NCBI GenBank assembly: GCA_020247055.1
Contig: JADCJL010000017.1
Span: 26,236 to 90,235, forward strand
Direction: 5' to 3'
Length of the DNA: 64,000 nt
Origin: Acidobacteriaceae bacterium
GTDB lineage: Bacteria; Acidobacteriota; Terriglobia; Bryobacterales; Bryobacteraceae
The notes under the pieces were generated by a model. The model made no database searches. It saw only the letters and a program-made list of their open reading frames with translations, and was not told the origin of the DNA. A program made the position numbers and the translations under genes. Numbering within the stretch: the first letter of the stretch is position 1; each line of letters begins with the position of its first letter. Positions 7,773-16,708 of this stretch are shown piece after piece.

Positions 7773-8807
7773 CTACACTGTGGCCGCTTCGGTCACCGTG
7801 AGAGTACCCGCGTCGGCGTCCAGGGTGGCCGCCACGCCCATCGGCAAGGTCAATTGATCGGCCGTATGCCCGATCGTTAAGCCGGCCAGCACCGGAATCT
7901 TCAGCCGGCCCAGGATCTCGTCCACCACCTCGCCGAGGGAAAGATTGTTGTCAAAACCGGGTTTGTAATCCTTGGGCGTGCAGCGGGAGCACTCGCCGAA
8001 GACAATGCCGGCCGCCTGCTCCAGTTTGCCCGCCAGCCGCATCTGCGTCAGCATCCGGTCCATGGCGTAGGGCTCTTCGCCGACGTCCTCGATGAAGAAG
8101 ATCCGGCCGCGGGTATCGACCTCGTACGGAGTGCCCATGGTGGTCGCCAGCAGCGTGAGGCACCCGCCGGTCAACGGGCCGCTCGCCCGGCCGCCGACCA
8201 CCGTCCGCAAGGTATGGTTCGGCCGCAGCGGATTCGCCTCGGCCGGATTGGTCAACGCGCCGAGCGGGCCGCTTTCAAACAGGGCCTTGCGGTAGTGCTT
8301 CTGCGTGTATTCGGTGAAGGCGGACAGGGGCACGGGCCCATGAAAGGTCACCAGACCCGTCTTCTGATGAATCGCCAGATGCATGGCCGTGATGTCGCTG
8401 TAGCCGATGAAGATCTTCGGGTGCTTCGCAATCAGGTCGTAGTTGAGCGCGGGCAGAATCTGCGCGCTGCCGTAGCCACCGCGGATGGCAAAGACGGCAT
8501 CGACGCCCGGGTCGGCGAACATCGCGTTGACGTCCGCCGCCCGCTCTTCGATCGTGCCGCCCAGATAGCCCAGCTTCTTTTTGACAAACTGCCCCATCTT
8601 GACCTTGCAGCCGAAGTGCTCGATCGTCCGCACCGCCGTGCGCAGTTCATCCGGATCGGAGACGTAGGTGGAAGGCGTCACCAGGCCGATGGTCATGCCG
8701 GGTTGCAACCGCTTGGGCTTGATCAGCGGCAGAGGAGCGGCGGCGGCGGCACCCGCGGCCGCGACGGTACCAAGGGCGACAGTATCAAGAAAGGATCGGC
8801 GTCTCAT
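7773..8807 (-). CDS. S66 family LD-carboxypeptidase, Tat-exported
   Basis: Serine peptidase of 344 residues that trims the terminal D-Ala from peptidoglycan tetrapeptides in muropeptide recycling (LdcA), or cleaves related substrates (MccF). The start at 8807 gives MRRRSFLDTVALGTVAAAGA, a twin-arginine-type signal, so this copy is probably exported whereas E. coli LdcA is cytoplasmic. The nucleophile Ser114 is in AIRGGYGSAQILP, and the partner Glu/His regions are visible in FFIEDVGEEPYAMDR and LTIGHTADQLTLP. Length matches the family. Confidence 0.9.
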   Translation of the reverse strand: MRRRSFLDTVALGTVAAAGAAAAAPLPLIKPKRLQPGMTIGLVTPSTYVSDPDELRTAVRTIEHFGCKVKMGQFVKKKLGYLGGTIEERAADVNAMFADPGVDAVFAIRGGYGSAQILPALNYDLIAKHPKIFIGYSDITAMHLAIHQKTGLVTFHGPVPLSAFTEYTQKHYRKALFESGPLGALTNPAEANPLRPNHTLRTVVGGRASGPLTGGCLTLLATTMGTPYEVDTRGRIFFIEDVGEEPYAMDRMLTQMRLAGKLEQAAGIVFGECSRCTPKDYKPGFDNNLSLGEVVDEILGRLKIPVLAGLTIGHTADQLTLPMGVAATLDADAGTLTVTEAATV

Positions 8808-8818
8808 ACCCGTTGAGT

Positions 8819-9322
8819 CTAAAGCAACGGCCGCACGCGCCGCTGATAGGCGCGGTAGACCTCGCCCAACTCCCGCGCGAGTTTCCGCTCCTCCCACTGC
8901 ATCCCGATCAGCAGATATACGGTGAGCCCGGCCGCCAGCAATAACCCGCCCTCCGTCATCAGCGGCCGCAGCCACAGCAGACCAAGCACGGCAACATACA
9001 GCGGATGACGCGAGAACCGGTAAAGGAACGGCTCCCGGAAGACCGGCGGACCGGGTTCCCGCCAGCCCAGCAGTTCGCCCGCGCCGAGCGAGACCGCGGC
9101 CCACACAAGCAGCACCCCGCTGGCCGCCCAGAGCGGCCACACCCAGGGCGGCGTCCGCCACAACAGATCCGGCAGCGGCCGCCACAGCGCCCCCACCGCC
9201 GCCACGGCGGCGTAGGAGGCCAGCGCATAGGTCCGGCGGCGCAGGCCTCGCCAGCGCGCCATGCCGCTGTGCTGCGCCGCGAACAGCACCAGCAGCAGCA
9301 GATTCCATCCGGCCGCCGTCAC
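8819..9322 (-). CDS. integral-membrane methyltransferase of the isoprenylcysteine/NnrU type
   Basis: Membrane protein of 167 residues with four to five hydrophobic segments. The C-terminal signature [15 protein letters not shown] followed by [20 protein letters not shown] is that of the isoprenylcysteine carboxyl methyltransferase / phospholipid methyltransferase superfamily, where the Arg-His-Pro and the Glu-Glu-X-X-Leu region bind SAM and acceptor. Bacterial substrates are mostly unknown. It begins with GTG overlapping the TGA of glgB (GTGA), so it is translationally coupled to glycogen branching enzyme, which is not an obvious functional pairing. Confidence 0.8.
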   Translation of the reverse strand: MTAAGWNLLLLVLFAAQHSGMARWRGLRRRTYALASYAAVAAVGALWRPLPDLLWRTPPWVWPLWAASGVLLVWAAVSLGAGELLGWREPGPPVFREPFLYRFSRHPLYVAVLGLLWLRPLMTEGGLLLAAGLTVYLLIGMQWEERKLARELGEVYRAYQRRVRPLL

Positions 9323-11457
9323 ACGCGTTGAAACACCAGGACGCCGAGCGGCGGCAGGGTCAGCGAAACACTGTAGGGCCGGCCATGCTGCGGAGTCTCC
9401 GCGGCCAGCACCCAGCCATGGTTTCCCACGTTCGAGCCGCCGAAAAAGTGCGAATCCGAGTTCAGCAGTTCGATATAAGTTCCCGGCTCGGGCACACCAA
9501 TGCGGTAGCCGCGGCGTTCGAGCGGGGTGAAGTTACAAACCACGAGCAGCCAGTCCCGCGGATCCTTCGCCTTGCGGCTGAAGGCGATCACGGAGGACTC
9601 CACGTCCCGGAAGTCCACCCACTCAAAGCCATCAGCTTCGTGATCCCGCTCATAGAGCGCCGGCAGGCGGCGGTAGAGCGCGTTCCACTCGGCCACATAG
9701 TGCTGCAACTGGCGGTGGAGCGGGTAGTCGAGCAGCGCCCAGTTACAACTGGCGTTCTCGTTCCACTCTTCGTACTGGCCGATCTCCTGCCCCATGAACA
9801 GCAGCTTCTTGCCGGGGTGCGTGTACATGTAACCGAGAAAGGCGCGGACGTTAGCAAACCGCTGCCACTCATCGCCCGGCATCTTGCCGAGCAGCGAGCT
9901 TTTGCCGTGCACGACCTCGTCATGAGAAACCGGCAGCAGAAAGTTCTCGCTGAAGGCGTAGAGGAGCGAGAAGGTGATCAGGTTCTGATTGAACTTGCGG
10001 AAGACGGGATCGTGCTGGAAGTAGCCGAACATGTCGTGCATCCAGCCCATGTTCCACTTCATGGTGAAGCCCAGGCCGCCCGTGTAGACCGGGCGCGAGA
10101 CGCCGGCAAAGGAGGTGGACTCTTCGGCGATGGTGACCGCGCCGGGAATTTTGTGCACCTCGGTGTTACAACGGCGCAGGAACGCGATCGCCTCCAGGTT
10201 CTCGCGGCCGCCGTGTTCGTTGGGGAGCCACTCGCCGGGTTCGCGGCAGTAATCGAGATAGAGCATCGAGGCTACGGCGTCAACGCGTAACCCGTCGATG
10301 TGATAGTGCTCGAGCCAGAACAGCGCGTTCGAAAGGAGAAAGCTCACCACTTCGCTGCGGCCGTAGTTGAAGACCAGCGTCCCCCAGCCTTTGTGTTCGC
10401 CCTTGCGGGGGTCGGCGTGTTCGTAGAGCGCCGTGCCGTCAAAGAACGCAAGGCCATGGGCATCGCGCGGATAGTGGCCCGGAACCCAATCGATCAGGAC
10501 GCCGATGCCGGCCGCGTGGCAGCGGTCGACAAAGTATTTAAAGTCGTCGGGCGGGCCGAATCGCGCTGTGGGCGCGTAAAAGCCGGTTACCTGGTAACCC
10601 CAGGAGCCGGAGAAGGGATGCTCCATCACCGGCAGTAACTCGATGTGGGTATAGTTCAGCCGTTTGACATACTCGACCAGGGTAACGGCCAGTTCGCGAT
10701 AGGAGAGCGGCCGGCCATCGGGGTGGCGCATCCAGCTTTCGAGGTGGACCTCGTAAACGGCCATCGGCTCCTCGAGGGCGTTTCGCCGGGCCCGGGCGTC
10801 GAGCCAGGCCTGATCGGTCCAGTTGTAGCTGCCGGGATCGGCGACGATGGAGGCGGTCCGGGGCGGAACTTCCGTGGCCAGGGCGTACGGATCGGACTTG
10901 AGCTGTTCGTAGCCGTTGTACTTACTCTTGACAAAGTATTTATAGCGGGCGCCGTAAGTGAGACCCGGGAGAAAGAGCTCCCACACCCCGCCGTCGCGCA
11001 TGCGCATCGGATGGCGGCGCGTGTCCCAGTCGTTCCAGTCGCCGGTGACGCTGACGGTCTGCGCGTTAGGGGCCCAGACGGCAAAGACTACGCCTTCGAC
11101 GCCGTCCACCTCGATCCGGTGCGCGCCCAGGGTCTCCCAGGCCCGGTACAGCGTACCCTCGCCGTGCAGATGCAGGTCGAACTCGCTCAGCAAGGGCCCG
11201 AAGCGGTAGGGGTCCTCGTGCTCGACGGTCTCGCCGCCCGGCAGGGTCACCGCAAGGCGGTAGGCGCCGCCCCATTCGCCGGTCCAGAAACCACCCGGGT
11301 CGGTCTGCCGCATGGGCACGCGCAGTTGGCCGCGGACGAGGGTGACGGCCGCCGCCTGCGGCAGAAAGGCGCGGACCTCTCCGCCATGGGGACCCAGTAT
11401 CCGGAACGGGTCGCCGTGGTAGCCGCCCAGGATCGCGTCAATCTCTTCGCGGAGCAT
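9319..11457 (-). CDS. glgB: GlgB, 1,4-alpha-glucan branching enzyme
   Basis: GH13 enzyme of 712 residues that makes alpha-1,6 branches in glycogen. It has the N-terminal CBM48 part ([21 protein letters not shown] near 124-144), the catalytic barrel, and the C-terminal all-beta domain. The nucleophile Asp is in [14 protein letters not shown] (about D393), the acid/base Glu in AVTIAEES (about E445), and the third Asp in [11 protein letters not shown] (about D513). Length and order are standard. Other glycogen genes are absent here. The start codon lies only 9 bp from the divergent deaminase start, leaving no room for a usual promoter and leader for both. Confidence 0.97.
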   Translation of the reverse strand: MLREEIDAILGGYHGDPFRILGPHGGEVRAFLPQAAAVTLVRGQLRVPMRQTDPGGFWTGEWGGAYRLAVTLPGGETVEHEDPYRFGPLLSEFDLHLHGEGTLYRAWETLGAHRIEVDGVEGVVFAVWAPNAQTVSVTGDWNDWDTRRHPMRMRDGGVWELFLPGLTYGARYKYFVKSKYNGYEQLKSDPYALATEVPPRTASIVADPGSYNWTDQAWLDARARRNALEEPMAVYEVHLESWMRHPDGRPLSYRELAVTLVEYVKRLNYTHIELLPVMEHPFSGSWGYQVTGFYAPTARFGPPDDFKYFVDRCHAAGIGVLIDWVPGHYPRDAHGLAFFDGTALYEHADPRKGEHKGWGTLVFNYGRSEVVSFLLSNALFWLEHYHIDGLRVDAVASMLYLDYCREPGEWLPNEHGGRENLEAIAFLRRCNTEVHKIPGAVTIAEESTSFAGVSRPVYTGGLGFTMKWNMGWMHDMFGYFQHDPVFRKFNQNLITFSLLYAFSENFLLPVSHDEVVHGKSSLLGKMPGDEWQRFANVRAFLGYMYTHPGKKLLFMGQEIGQYEEWNENASCNWALLDYPLHRQLQHYVAEWNALYRRLPALYERDHEADGFEWVDFRDVESSVIAFSRKAKDPRDWLLVVCNFTPLERRGYRIGVPEPGTYIELLNSDSHFFGGSNVGNHGWVLAAETPQHGRPYSVSLTLPPLGVLVFQRV

Positions 11458-11466
11458 GCGACTATT

Positions 11467-12363
11467 ATGGCAACAGTGCTTGATTTTCTAAAGACGCTTC
11501 CCAAAGCCGAACTTCACGTCCACCTCGAGGGATCCTTTACCCCGGACGTTCCCGACTCCGAGTTAGCCGCCAAATGGGACTGCTGCGACTTCGCCAGCTT
11601 CCTTGAATCGTTCAAATGGACGGTGAGTTTTCTCAAGAAACCGGAGGATTATGGCCGCGCCGCCCGCCAGTTGATCTCCGCGCTGCGGCGACAGGGCGTT
11701 CAGTACGCCGAGATCACGCTGTCGGCCGGGGTGGTGCGGTGGAAGAAGCTCGATCTCGAAGAAGTTTACGCGGCGGTCAACCGCGAGGCCCGGCGCGCGC
11801 CGTTTCCCGTTTATTGGATCGTCGATTGCATCCGCCAGCACGGCGGCGGCGGGGCGATGCCGGTGGCGAGATTTGCCGCCCGCCACGCGGCCGACGGGGT
11901 GGCCGCTTTCGGCATTGGCGGCGACGAGACGAGCGTGCCGGCCGAGGAGTTTCGCGGCGCCGTGGCGGCCGCGGGCGTGCCGTTTGTACCGCACGCGGGC
12001 GAGATTTCAAACGCCGAGAACATCTGGGAGATGGTCCGGCTGGGCGCCCGCCGCATCGGCCACGGCATTCGCGCCGTCGAAGACCCCGCCCTGTGCGCCT
12101 ATCTCAAAGAGCACGATATTCCGCTTGAGATTTCGCTGACGAGCAATGTGCGCACCGGGGCCGTGCCGTCGCTGCAGGCGCACCCTCTACGGCGGTTGTT
12201 CGACGCCGGGGTGCCGTTGGTCCTCGGCACGGACGACCCGGCAATCTTCGGTACAACGCTGGTTGACGAATACCTGCTGGCCGCCGAACTTGGCTTCTCG
12301 CGGGCGGAGTTGACGCAACTGGCCGAAAACAGCCTCCGCTACGGTTTCCAGCGGGCTAAGTAG
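11467..12363 (+). CDS. adenosine deaminase family enzyme (possibly aminodeoxyfutalosine deaminase)
   Basis: Metal-dependent amidohydrolase-fold deaminase of 298 residues. Zinc ligands and catalytic residues are visible: AELHVHLEG (H17, H19), VPHAGE (H176, E179), IGHGIRA (H199) and LGTDDPA (D256, D257). Length is short for a classical adenosine deaminase, and the segment [22 protein letters not shown] is typical of the branch that includes aminodeoxyfutalosine deaminases of menaquinone synthesis. That alternative suits the UbiA-like gene at the left edge but is unproven. It is divergent from glgB. Its 3' end overlaps the convergent sialidase-fold gene by 25 bp. Confidence 0.85.
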   Translation: MATVLDFLKTLPKAELHVHLEGSFTPDVPDSELAAKWDCCDFASFLESFKWTVSFLKKPEDYGRAARQLISALRRQGVQYAEITLSAGVVRWKKLDLEEVYAAVNREARRAPFPVYWIVDCIRQHGGGGAMPVARFAARHAADGVAAFGIGGDETSVPAEEFRGAVAAAGVPFVPHAGEISNAENIWEMVRLGARRIGHGIRAVEDPALCAYLKEHDIPLEISLTSNVRTGAVPSLQAHPLRRLFDAGVPLVLGTDDPAIFGTTLVDEYLLAAELGFSRAELTQLAENSLRYGFQRAK

Positions 12364-13259
12364 ATCGCCGTTTTGTCTTCGTGCGAGCTGTAGTAACTGA
12401 TCCACAGCTCGCCCTTCTCCCAAACCAGACCCGCGTAACTTGAATCGCCGTTTGAAGGCAGCTTCTCTAACTCGGTCAGCTTCCCCGTGGCCGGGTTGAT
12501 CTCAACGATCGAGGTCCGCTGCTTGCCGTCATAGAGCCGGACGACGCCGATCACCCGGCCTCCGGGAATCTGCAGCATGTGCGGCCCGCCGATGCGAACG
12601 CCCAGGTCCTGCCAGGCCCATTCTTTGTAGGGCGGCCGGCTCGTGCCCCACTGCCCGGTCATCGTGCCGCGGTCGCGCCGCAGCAGCATCCGGGCGGTGC
12701 CGTCCTGTTCAAACAGCATTGAGGTTTCGTTGGGGTAGCCTTCGGTGAACAGGCGGGGCACCCAGGGTTCGAAGGTCCGGCCATCGGCGCTGCGGTAGAG
12801 CCGGGCAAAGTCGGTGTCCCGGTTGGTGGTCCCATAGCCCACGCTATACGCGAGGCCCTTGTGCCACTGGACGCGCCAGAGCCAGAAGTTCAGTTCGCCG
12901 GCCTTGACCGGCTCGCTCCATTGCCGGGCGTCGCGGGAGAACCAGACCATCGACTGGTGCGAGACGGGCTCTTTGGGCCGGTCGGCTGCCGCCGTCGTGA
13001 GCATCAGTTCGCCGCGCGGGGTGACAGTCAGCTTGGGGTCGCGCAGGTCGAGCGCGGGCAGACTCAGCCGCGCGGCGGAGCTCCACTGCTTGCCGTCGCG
13101 GCTCGTGATGACCCGGATGGCGCCGTCGGGGGAAACGTGGCGGCTACCTTCGCGGAACGCGCAGACCCACTCTCCCCGGTAACGGATCAGATCCGTGAAT
13201 GCGTTGTGCGGGGCCGCATCCCAAATGCGCGCCACCATCAGCAGGCTGGCCAGTATCAT
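12339..13259 (-). CDS. exported sialidase-fold (Asp-box) protein
   Basis: Protein of 306 residues from the ATG at 13259; the N-terminus MILASLLMVARIWDA is a short hydrophobic export signal. Several Asp-box-like turns (SRDGKQWSSA, SRDARQWSEP, SADGRTFEPW) and alternating beta blades point to a six-bladed sialidase-type propeller. The stretch YRGEWVCAFREGSRHVSPDG resembles the first blade of BNR-repeat glycosidases. The specific catalytic residues of true sialidases cannot be confirmed, so it may bind or hydrolyse another glycan. It starts 6 bp from the divergent Nudix gene and ends inside the deaminase gene. Confidence 0.75.
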   Translation of the reverse strand: MILASLLMVARIWDAAPHNAFTDLIRYRGEWVCAFREGSRHVSPDGAIRVITSRDGKQWSSAARLSLPALDLRDPKLTVTPRGELMLTTAAADRPKEPVSHQSMVWFSRDARQWSEPVKAGELNFWLWRVQWHKGLAYSVGYGTTNRDTDFARLYRSADGRTFEPWVPRLFTEGYPNETSMLFEQDGTARMLLRRDRGTMTGQWGTSRPPYKEWAWQDLGVRIGGPHMLQIPGGRVIGVVRLYDGKQRTSIVEINPATGKLTELEKLPSNGDSSYAGLVWEKGELWISYYSSHEDKTAIYLARWKP

Positions 13260-13265
13260 AGACAG

Positions 13266-13799
13266 GTGTCCTGGAAACTCCTCAAGAGCCGCACCTTGAT
13301 TACCGATCGCTGGATTACGGTGCGCAGCAATGACTATATCACCGGGAACGGGCGCCAGATCGATGGTTACTATCAGATCGAACGGAGCGATTTCGTGCTG
13401 GTAGTCGCCGAAAGCCGCGGCCGGCTGGTGATGGTCCGCGAGTTCCGCGCGGGTACCGGGCGCCAGTATCTCAGCTTGCCAGCCGGCCACGTGGAACCGG
13501 GCGAGGACCCGGTGGCGGCGGGACTGCGCGAGTTCCGGGAAGAGACCGGCTTTGCGGCTGCCAACGGGCGTCTGCTCGGCGTCCTCGACCCGCTCCCGGC
13601 CTTTTTCCGTGGATGCGGCTACGTGGTCGCCGTCGAGGCGAGCGACGATCCGGTGGACGAGGTCACCGACGGGGAGGTAGACGCGGTCGTACTGCTCCCC
13701 TGGGAGGAGGCCCTCGCCAAACTTCGCTCCGGAGAGATCCGCGATATGCAGGCGGTCGCCGCGCTGTACCTCGCCCGCGACCTACTTCGTGAGGGTTGA
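13266..13799 (+). CDS. Nudix hydrolase, ADP-ribose pyrophosphatase type
   Basis: Nucleoside-diphosphate-linked hydrolase of 177 residues. The Nudix box [20 protein letters not shown] (residues 74 onward, followed by TGF) matches GX5EX7REUXEEXGU completely. The preceding [20 protein letters not shown] and upstream LVMVREFR are the pattern of ADP-ribose pyrophosphatases, which cleave ADP-ribose or related sugar nucleotides. A GTG at 13266 gives the expected N-terminus ([20 protein letters not shown]). The end overlaps cysE by 18 bp in convergent orientation. Confidence 0.9.
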   Translation: MSWKLLKSRTLITDRWITVRSNDYITGNGRQIDGYYQIERSDFVLVVAESRGRLVMVREFRAGTGRQYLSLPAGHVEPGEDPVAAGLREFREETGFAAANGRLLGVLDPLPAFFRGCGYVVAVEASDDPVDEVTDGEVDAVVLLPWEEALAKLRSGEIRDMQAVAALYLARDLLREG

Positions 13800-14459
13800 C
13801 GACTCGGTCAGCGCCCGAACCAGCTGCTCGAGCTTCCCTACCCGGTCGCGCAGTTCAGCGATCGCCTGGCCTTCCGGGTCGGGTAGTTTGCCGTGTTCGA
13901 GATCATCGTCTGATTCCGTCCGGTCGGCCTCCGCGCGCCGCCGTACGACCTTGCCGGGAATTCCCACCACGGTGGACCCGGGCGGCACCGGGTGCACCAC
14001 CACGCTGCCCGCGCCGATGCGGGAGCCATCGCCGATCACAATGTTGCCCAAAACCTTCGCCCCCGTCCCGATGACCACATGGTTGCCCACGGTCGGATGG
14101 CGCTTGCCGCACTCCTTGCCCGTGCCACCGAGCGTGACGCCCTGATAGAGCAGCACATCGTCGCCAATCTCGGTGGTCTCGCCGATCACCACCCCCATGC
14201 CGTGGTCGATGAAAAAGCGGCGGCCGATCCTGGCCCCCGGGTGAATCTCGATACCGGTGATCCAGCGGCTGAACTGCGAAATCAACCGGGGAAGCAGGGG
14301 AATCGCCCACCGGTAGAGCCGGTGCGAGAGGCGATGGAGCAGAATCGCGTGCAGACCCGGGTAGCACAACAGAATTTCGAGCGTACTCCGGGCTGCCGGG
14401 TCCTCCCGGAAGACGGTTTCGATCTGTTCGCGGATCGTGCGCAACATGCCTTGCTCCAT
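13782..14459 (-). CDS. cysE: CysE, serine O-acetyltransferase
   Basis: Hexapeptide-repeat acyltransferase of 225 residues that makes O-acetylserine for cysteine synthesis. The left-handed beta-helix region is intact: [40 protein letters not shown], then [20 protein letters not shown] and [16 protein letters not shown]. The catalytic His of the IDHG motif is present. The C-terminal tail after VPGK-type IPGKVVRRR is charged with a coiled-coil-like end ([21 protein letters not shown]), longer than in many short CysE proteins. The ATG at 14459 is chosen; a second Met lies four codons inside. It is divergent from nuoA by 53 bp. Confidence 0.93.
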   Translation of the reverse strand: MEQGMLRTIREQIETVFREDPAARSTLEILLCYPGLHAILLHRLSHRLYRWAIPLLPRLISQFSRWITGIEIHPGARIGRRFFIDHGMGVVIGETTEIGDDVLLYQGVTLGGTGKECGKRHPTVGNHVVIGTGAKVLGNIVIGDGSRIGAGSVVVHPVPPGSTVVGIPGKVVRRRAEADRTESDDDLEHGKLPDPEGQAIAELRDRVGKLEQLVRALTESSTLTK

Positions 14460-14512
14460 TATGATGCCAACCGGGGCGCGAAGGGTTCGGGGCGATACGC
14501 TATAGTGGGGTG

Positions 14513-14869
14513 ATGCTGGAAGGCTATCTGCCTCTGTTCGTCTTCCTCGGGTTTTCGATCGCCTTTCCCGTTGCCGCTTTGCTTGTGGGCAAAGCGCTTC
14601 GTCCATCGGCCTTTGCCCCGGCCAAGCTCGAATCGTACGAGTGCGGTATCAAGGCCGAGGGTAGCGCCCGGGGCCGTTACAGTGTCCGCTTTTATCTCGT
14701 CGCTATTCTGTTCGTAATCTTTGACGTCGAAACCGTCTTTCTGTTCCCCTGGGCCGTCCGCTACCAGCAACTTGGCTGGTTTGGCGTGGCCGAAGCACTG
14801 GTTTTTCTCGCCATCCTGGTGGTTGGTTACCTTTGGGCGTACAAGAAAGGTGCGCTCGAATGGGTCTGA
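14513..14869 (+). CDS. nuoA: NuoA, NADH-quinone oxidoreductase subunit A
   Basis: Membrane subunit of respiratory complex I, 118 residues with three helices (about 6-28, 63-83, 92-112). The diagnostic block [23 protein letters not shown] and the following [21 protein letters not shown], including the conserved Cys and Asp-Glu, are unmistakable. An overlapping GTG sits one codon earlier, but the ATG is preferred. The unusual point is context: no other nuo gene follows; the next gene encodes a secreted Solibacter-type protein. Confidence 0.93.
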   Translation: MLEGYLPLFVFLGFSIAFPVAALLVGKALRPSAFAPAKLESYECGIKAEGSARGRYSVRFYLVAILFVIFDVETVFLFPWAVRYQQLGWFGVAEALVFLAILVVGYLWAYKKGALEWV

Positions 14870-14942
14870 TCCCCTCCCTGCCCGCCCCAAATCCGCTCGC
14901 CCCGCGTCCAAAACAAAATTGAGTAGAATTGTGAGGATTCCC

Positions 14943-16703
14943 ATGAACGTTCTCCCTTCGTATCGCATCGCGCGGAGTCTGCCGCTGGCTTTACTTGCCC
15001 TCAGCAGCCTCGGGGTGGCTCTCGCGCAGCCCCGCCTCCGTCTGGCCGAAACCACCATCGGCCCGGTCTCGGTCGCCGCCGGCGCCAACGGCCCCACCCG
15101 CACCATCGACGCAACCAACGCCGGCAGCGGCACCCTCAGCCTGACCGCATCGTCCTCGGTGCCCTGGATCGCCGCCACCATCGGCGCATCCCGCACCTGC
15201 TCGGTCCTCGGCGGCTCTAGTTGCTTCCCCGTGCAGGTCGCGCTCAACACCGCCTCGCTCACCCGCGGCACCTACACCGGCATTGTCACCGTCTCGGACC
15301 CCAACGCCATCGACGCGCCCCAAACCATTACCGTCACCGTTCAGGTGGGCGGCGGCGTTCCCGATTCGGCGACGCTCTACGTCCCCACCCGCCCCGGCGC
15401 CACGGCCACCACACGGTTCTTCACCAACAGCCCCGTGCAGGGCACGCCCACTACCACGAGCGGCGGCAGTTGGCTCGCGCTCGCCTTCGACGGCGCCAGC
15501 AGCTTCGCCTTCACCCTCCCCTATGTCATCCGCGCCACCAACCCCGGCCTGGCCGAAGGAACCTATAACGGCGCCGTCAACATCACCGGCTCCTCCTTCG
15601 CGGGCGACAACAAGAGCGTGCCCGTCACCCTCAACGTCACCTCCCGCCCCATCATCGCGCTCTCGGAAACCCGCCTGCGCCTGCGCATCGCTCAAACCGC
15701 CGCCACGCAGTCCAATTACATCAACTGCACCAACGCTGGTCTCGGCACCCTCACCCTGGCCGATAATCCCGTCTCCGTCTCCTCCGCCGCGCCCTGGCTA
15801 GGCGCCAGCCGCTTCGCCGGAACCAATTTCATTCAGATCGACGTGAACCCGGCCAACCTCGCGCCCGGCAACTACTCCGCCACGGTCACCATCAACAGCA
15901 ATGCCGCCAACGGGCCGCAAACTGTGCCGGTGGACGTGCAGGTGGTCCCCTCCGCCGCACCGCTCGTCTCCGCCGGCGGCGTCGTCGATAACGCCACCTT
16001 CGCTGGCAACGACGAACTCGCCCGGGGTACCATCGCCGCCGTTTTCGGCGAGCAGTTTCTCATGACGGCCCCCACCGCAGCCACCAGCCTGCCCCTCCAA
16101 ACCACGCTCAGCGGCGTCCGCGTCCTTGTCAACAACCAGCCGGCGCCGGTCTACTACGCCTCCTACGGCCAGATCAACTTCCAGATCCCCTTTGACGCCC
16201 CCACCGGTCTCACCACGGTTGCCGTCGAACGCGACGGCGCGCGGTCCAACCTCACCGCCGTCCGCATCGCCAACCGCTCGCCGCGCCTGCTGACGTTCGG
16301 CAACTTCCCCGGCTACGGCATCATCGTCAACCAGGACGGCACCTACCCGCTGCCCGCCAGCGCGGGCCTCGGCGCGGCCGCCCGCCCGGCCCGGTCCGGC
16401 GATACGCTCGTCATCTACGCGCTCGGCCTTGGCCCCACGGTGCCGGCCGTCGCCAGCGGCGTCGGCGCCCCGGTCAGCCCGCTCGCCGTCATCAGCCCGG
16501 CACCGGGGGTGGTGATCGGTAGCAACTCCATCGCCCAGGTGGACTCCATCACGCCGGATTTCGTCGGCCTCACGCCCAACTTCGTCGGGCTCTACCAGAT
16601 CAACGTCCGGGTGCCCGCCCAGGTCGAACGCGGCAACGCCGTCCCGCTCTATCTCAACTTCGGCGCCCAGGTAAGCAACCGCGTCAACCTGGCCATCCAG
16701 TAG
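14943..16703 (+). CDS. secreted BACON-repeat protein with Solibacter-type C-terminal domain
   Basis: Secreted protein of 586 residues. A signal peptide covers about 1-28 (LPLALLALSSLGVALAQ). Three BACON-like beta-sandwich repeats follow, each with a Trp-containing turn and a GTYTG-type strand (VPWIAATI / TRGTYTGIVTVSD; SWLALAFDG / AEGTYNGAVNITG; PWLGASRF / APGNYSATVTINS). From about residue 355 the sequence has the pattern of the Solibacter uncharacterised C-terminal domain (GVVDNATFAGNDELARGTIA, FGEQF, PVYYASYGQINFQIPFDAP, LVIYALGLGPT). Such proteins are abundant in this lineage; the role is unknown, probably surface adhesion or glycan binding. A leader with GTGAGG lies upstream. Confidence 0.88.
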   Translation: MNVLPSYRIARSLPLALLALSSLGVALAQPRLRLAETTIGPVSVAAGANGPTRTIDATNAGSGTLSLTASSSVPWIAATIGASRTCSVLGGSSCFPVQVALNTASLTRGTYTGIVTVSDPNAIDAPQTITVTVQVGGGVPDSATLYVPTRPGATATTRFFTNSPVQGTPTTTSGGSWLALAFDGASSFAFTLPYVIRATNPGLAEGTYNGAVNITGSSFAGDNKSVPVTLNVTSRPIIALSETRLRLRIAQTAATQSNYINCTNAGLGTLTLADNPVSVSSAAPWLGASRFAGTNFIQIDVNPANLAPGNYSATVTINSNAANGPQTVPVDVQVVPSAAPLVSAGGVVDNATFAGNDELARGTIAAVFGEQFLMTAPTAATSLPLQTTLSGVRVLVNNQPAPVYYASYGQINFQIPFDAPTGLTTVAVERDGARSNLTAVRIANRSPRLLTFGNFPGYGIIVNQDGTYPLPASAGLGAAARPARSGDTLVIYALGLGPTVPAVASGVGAPVSPLAVISPAPGVVIGSNSIAQVDSITPDFVGLTPNFVGLYQINVRVPAQVERGNAVPLYLNFGAQVSNRVNLAIQ

Positions 16704-16708
16704 CCGCC

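Noticed and set aside
7496..7857. Small plus-strand frames in the hairpin-rich gap
   Set aside because: Low-complexity composition, no ribosome binding site, overlap with the end of the LD-carboxypeptidase gene.
10645..11466. Upstream extension of the deaminase frame across glgB
   Set aside because: The sequence is antisense to the conserved glgB catalytic region; the true deaminase start is the ATG at 11467, where the family N-terminus begins.
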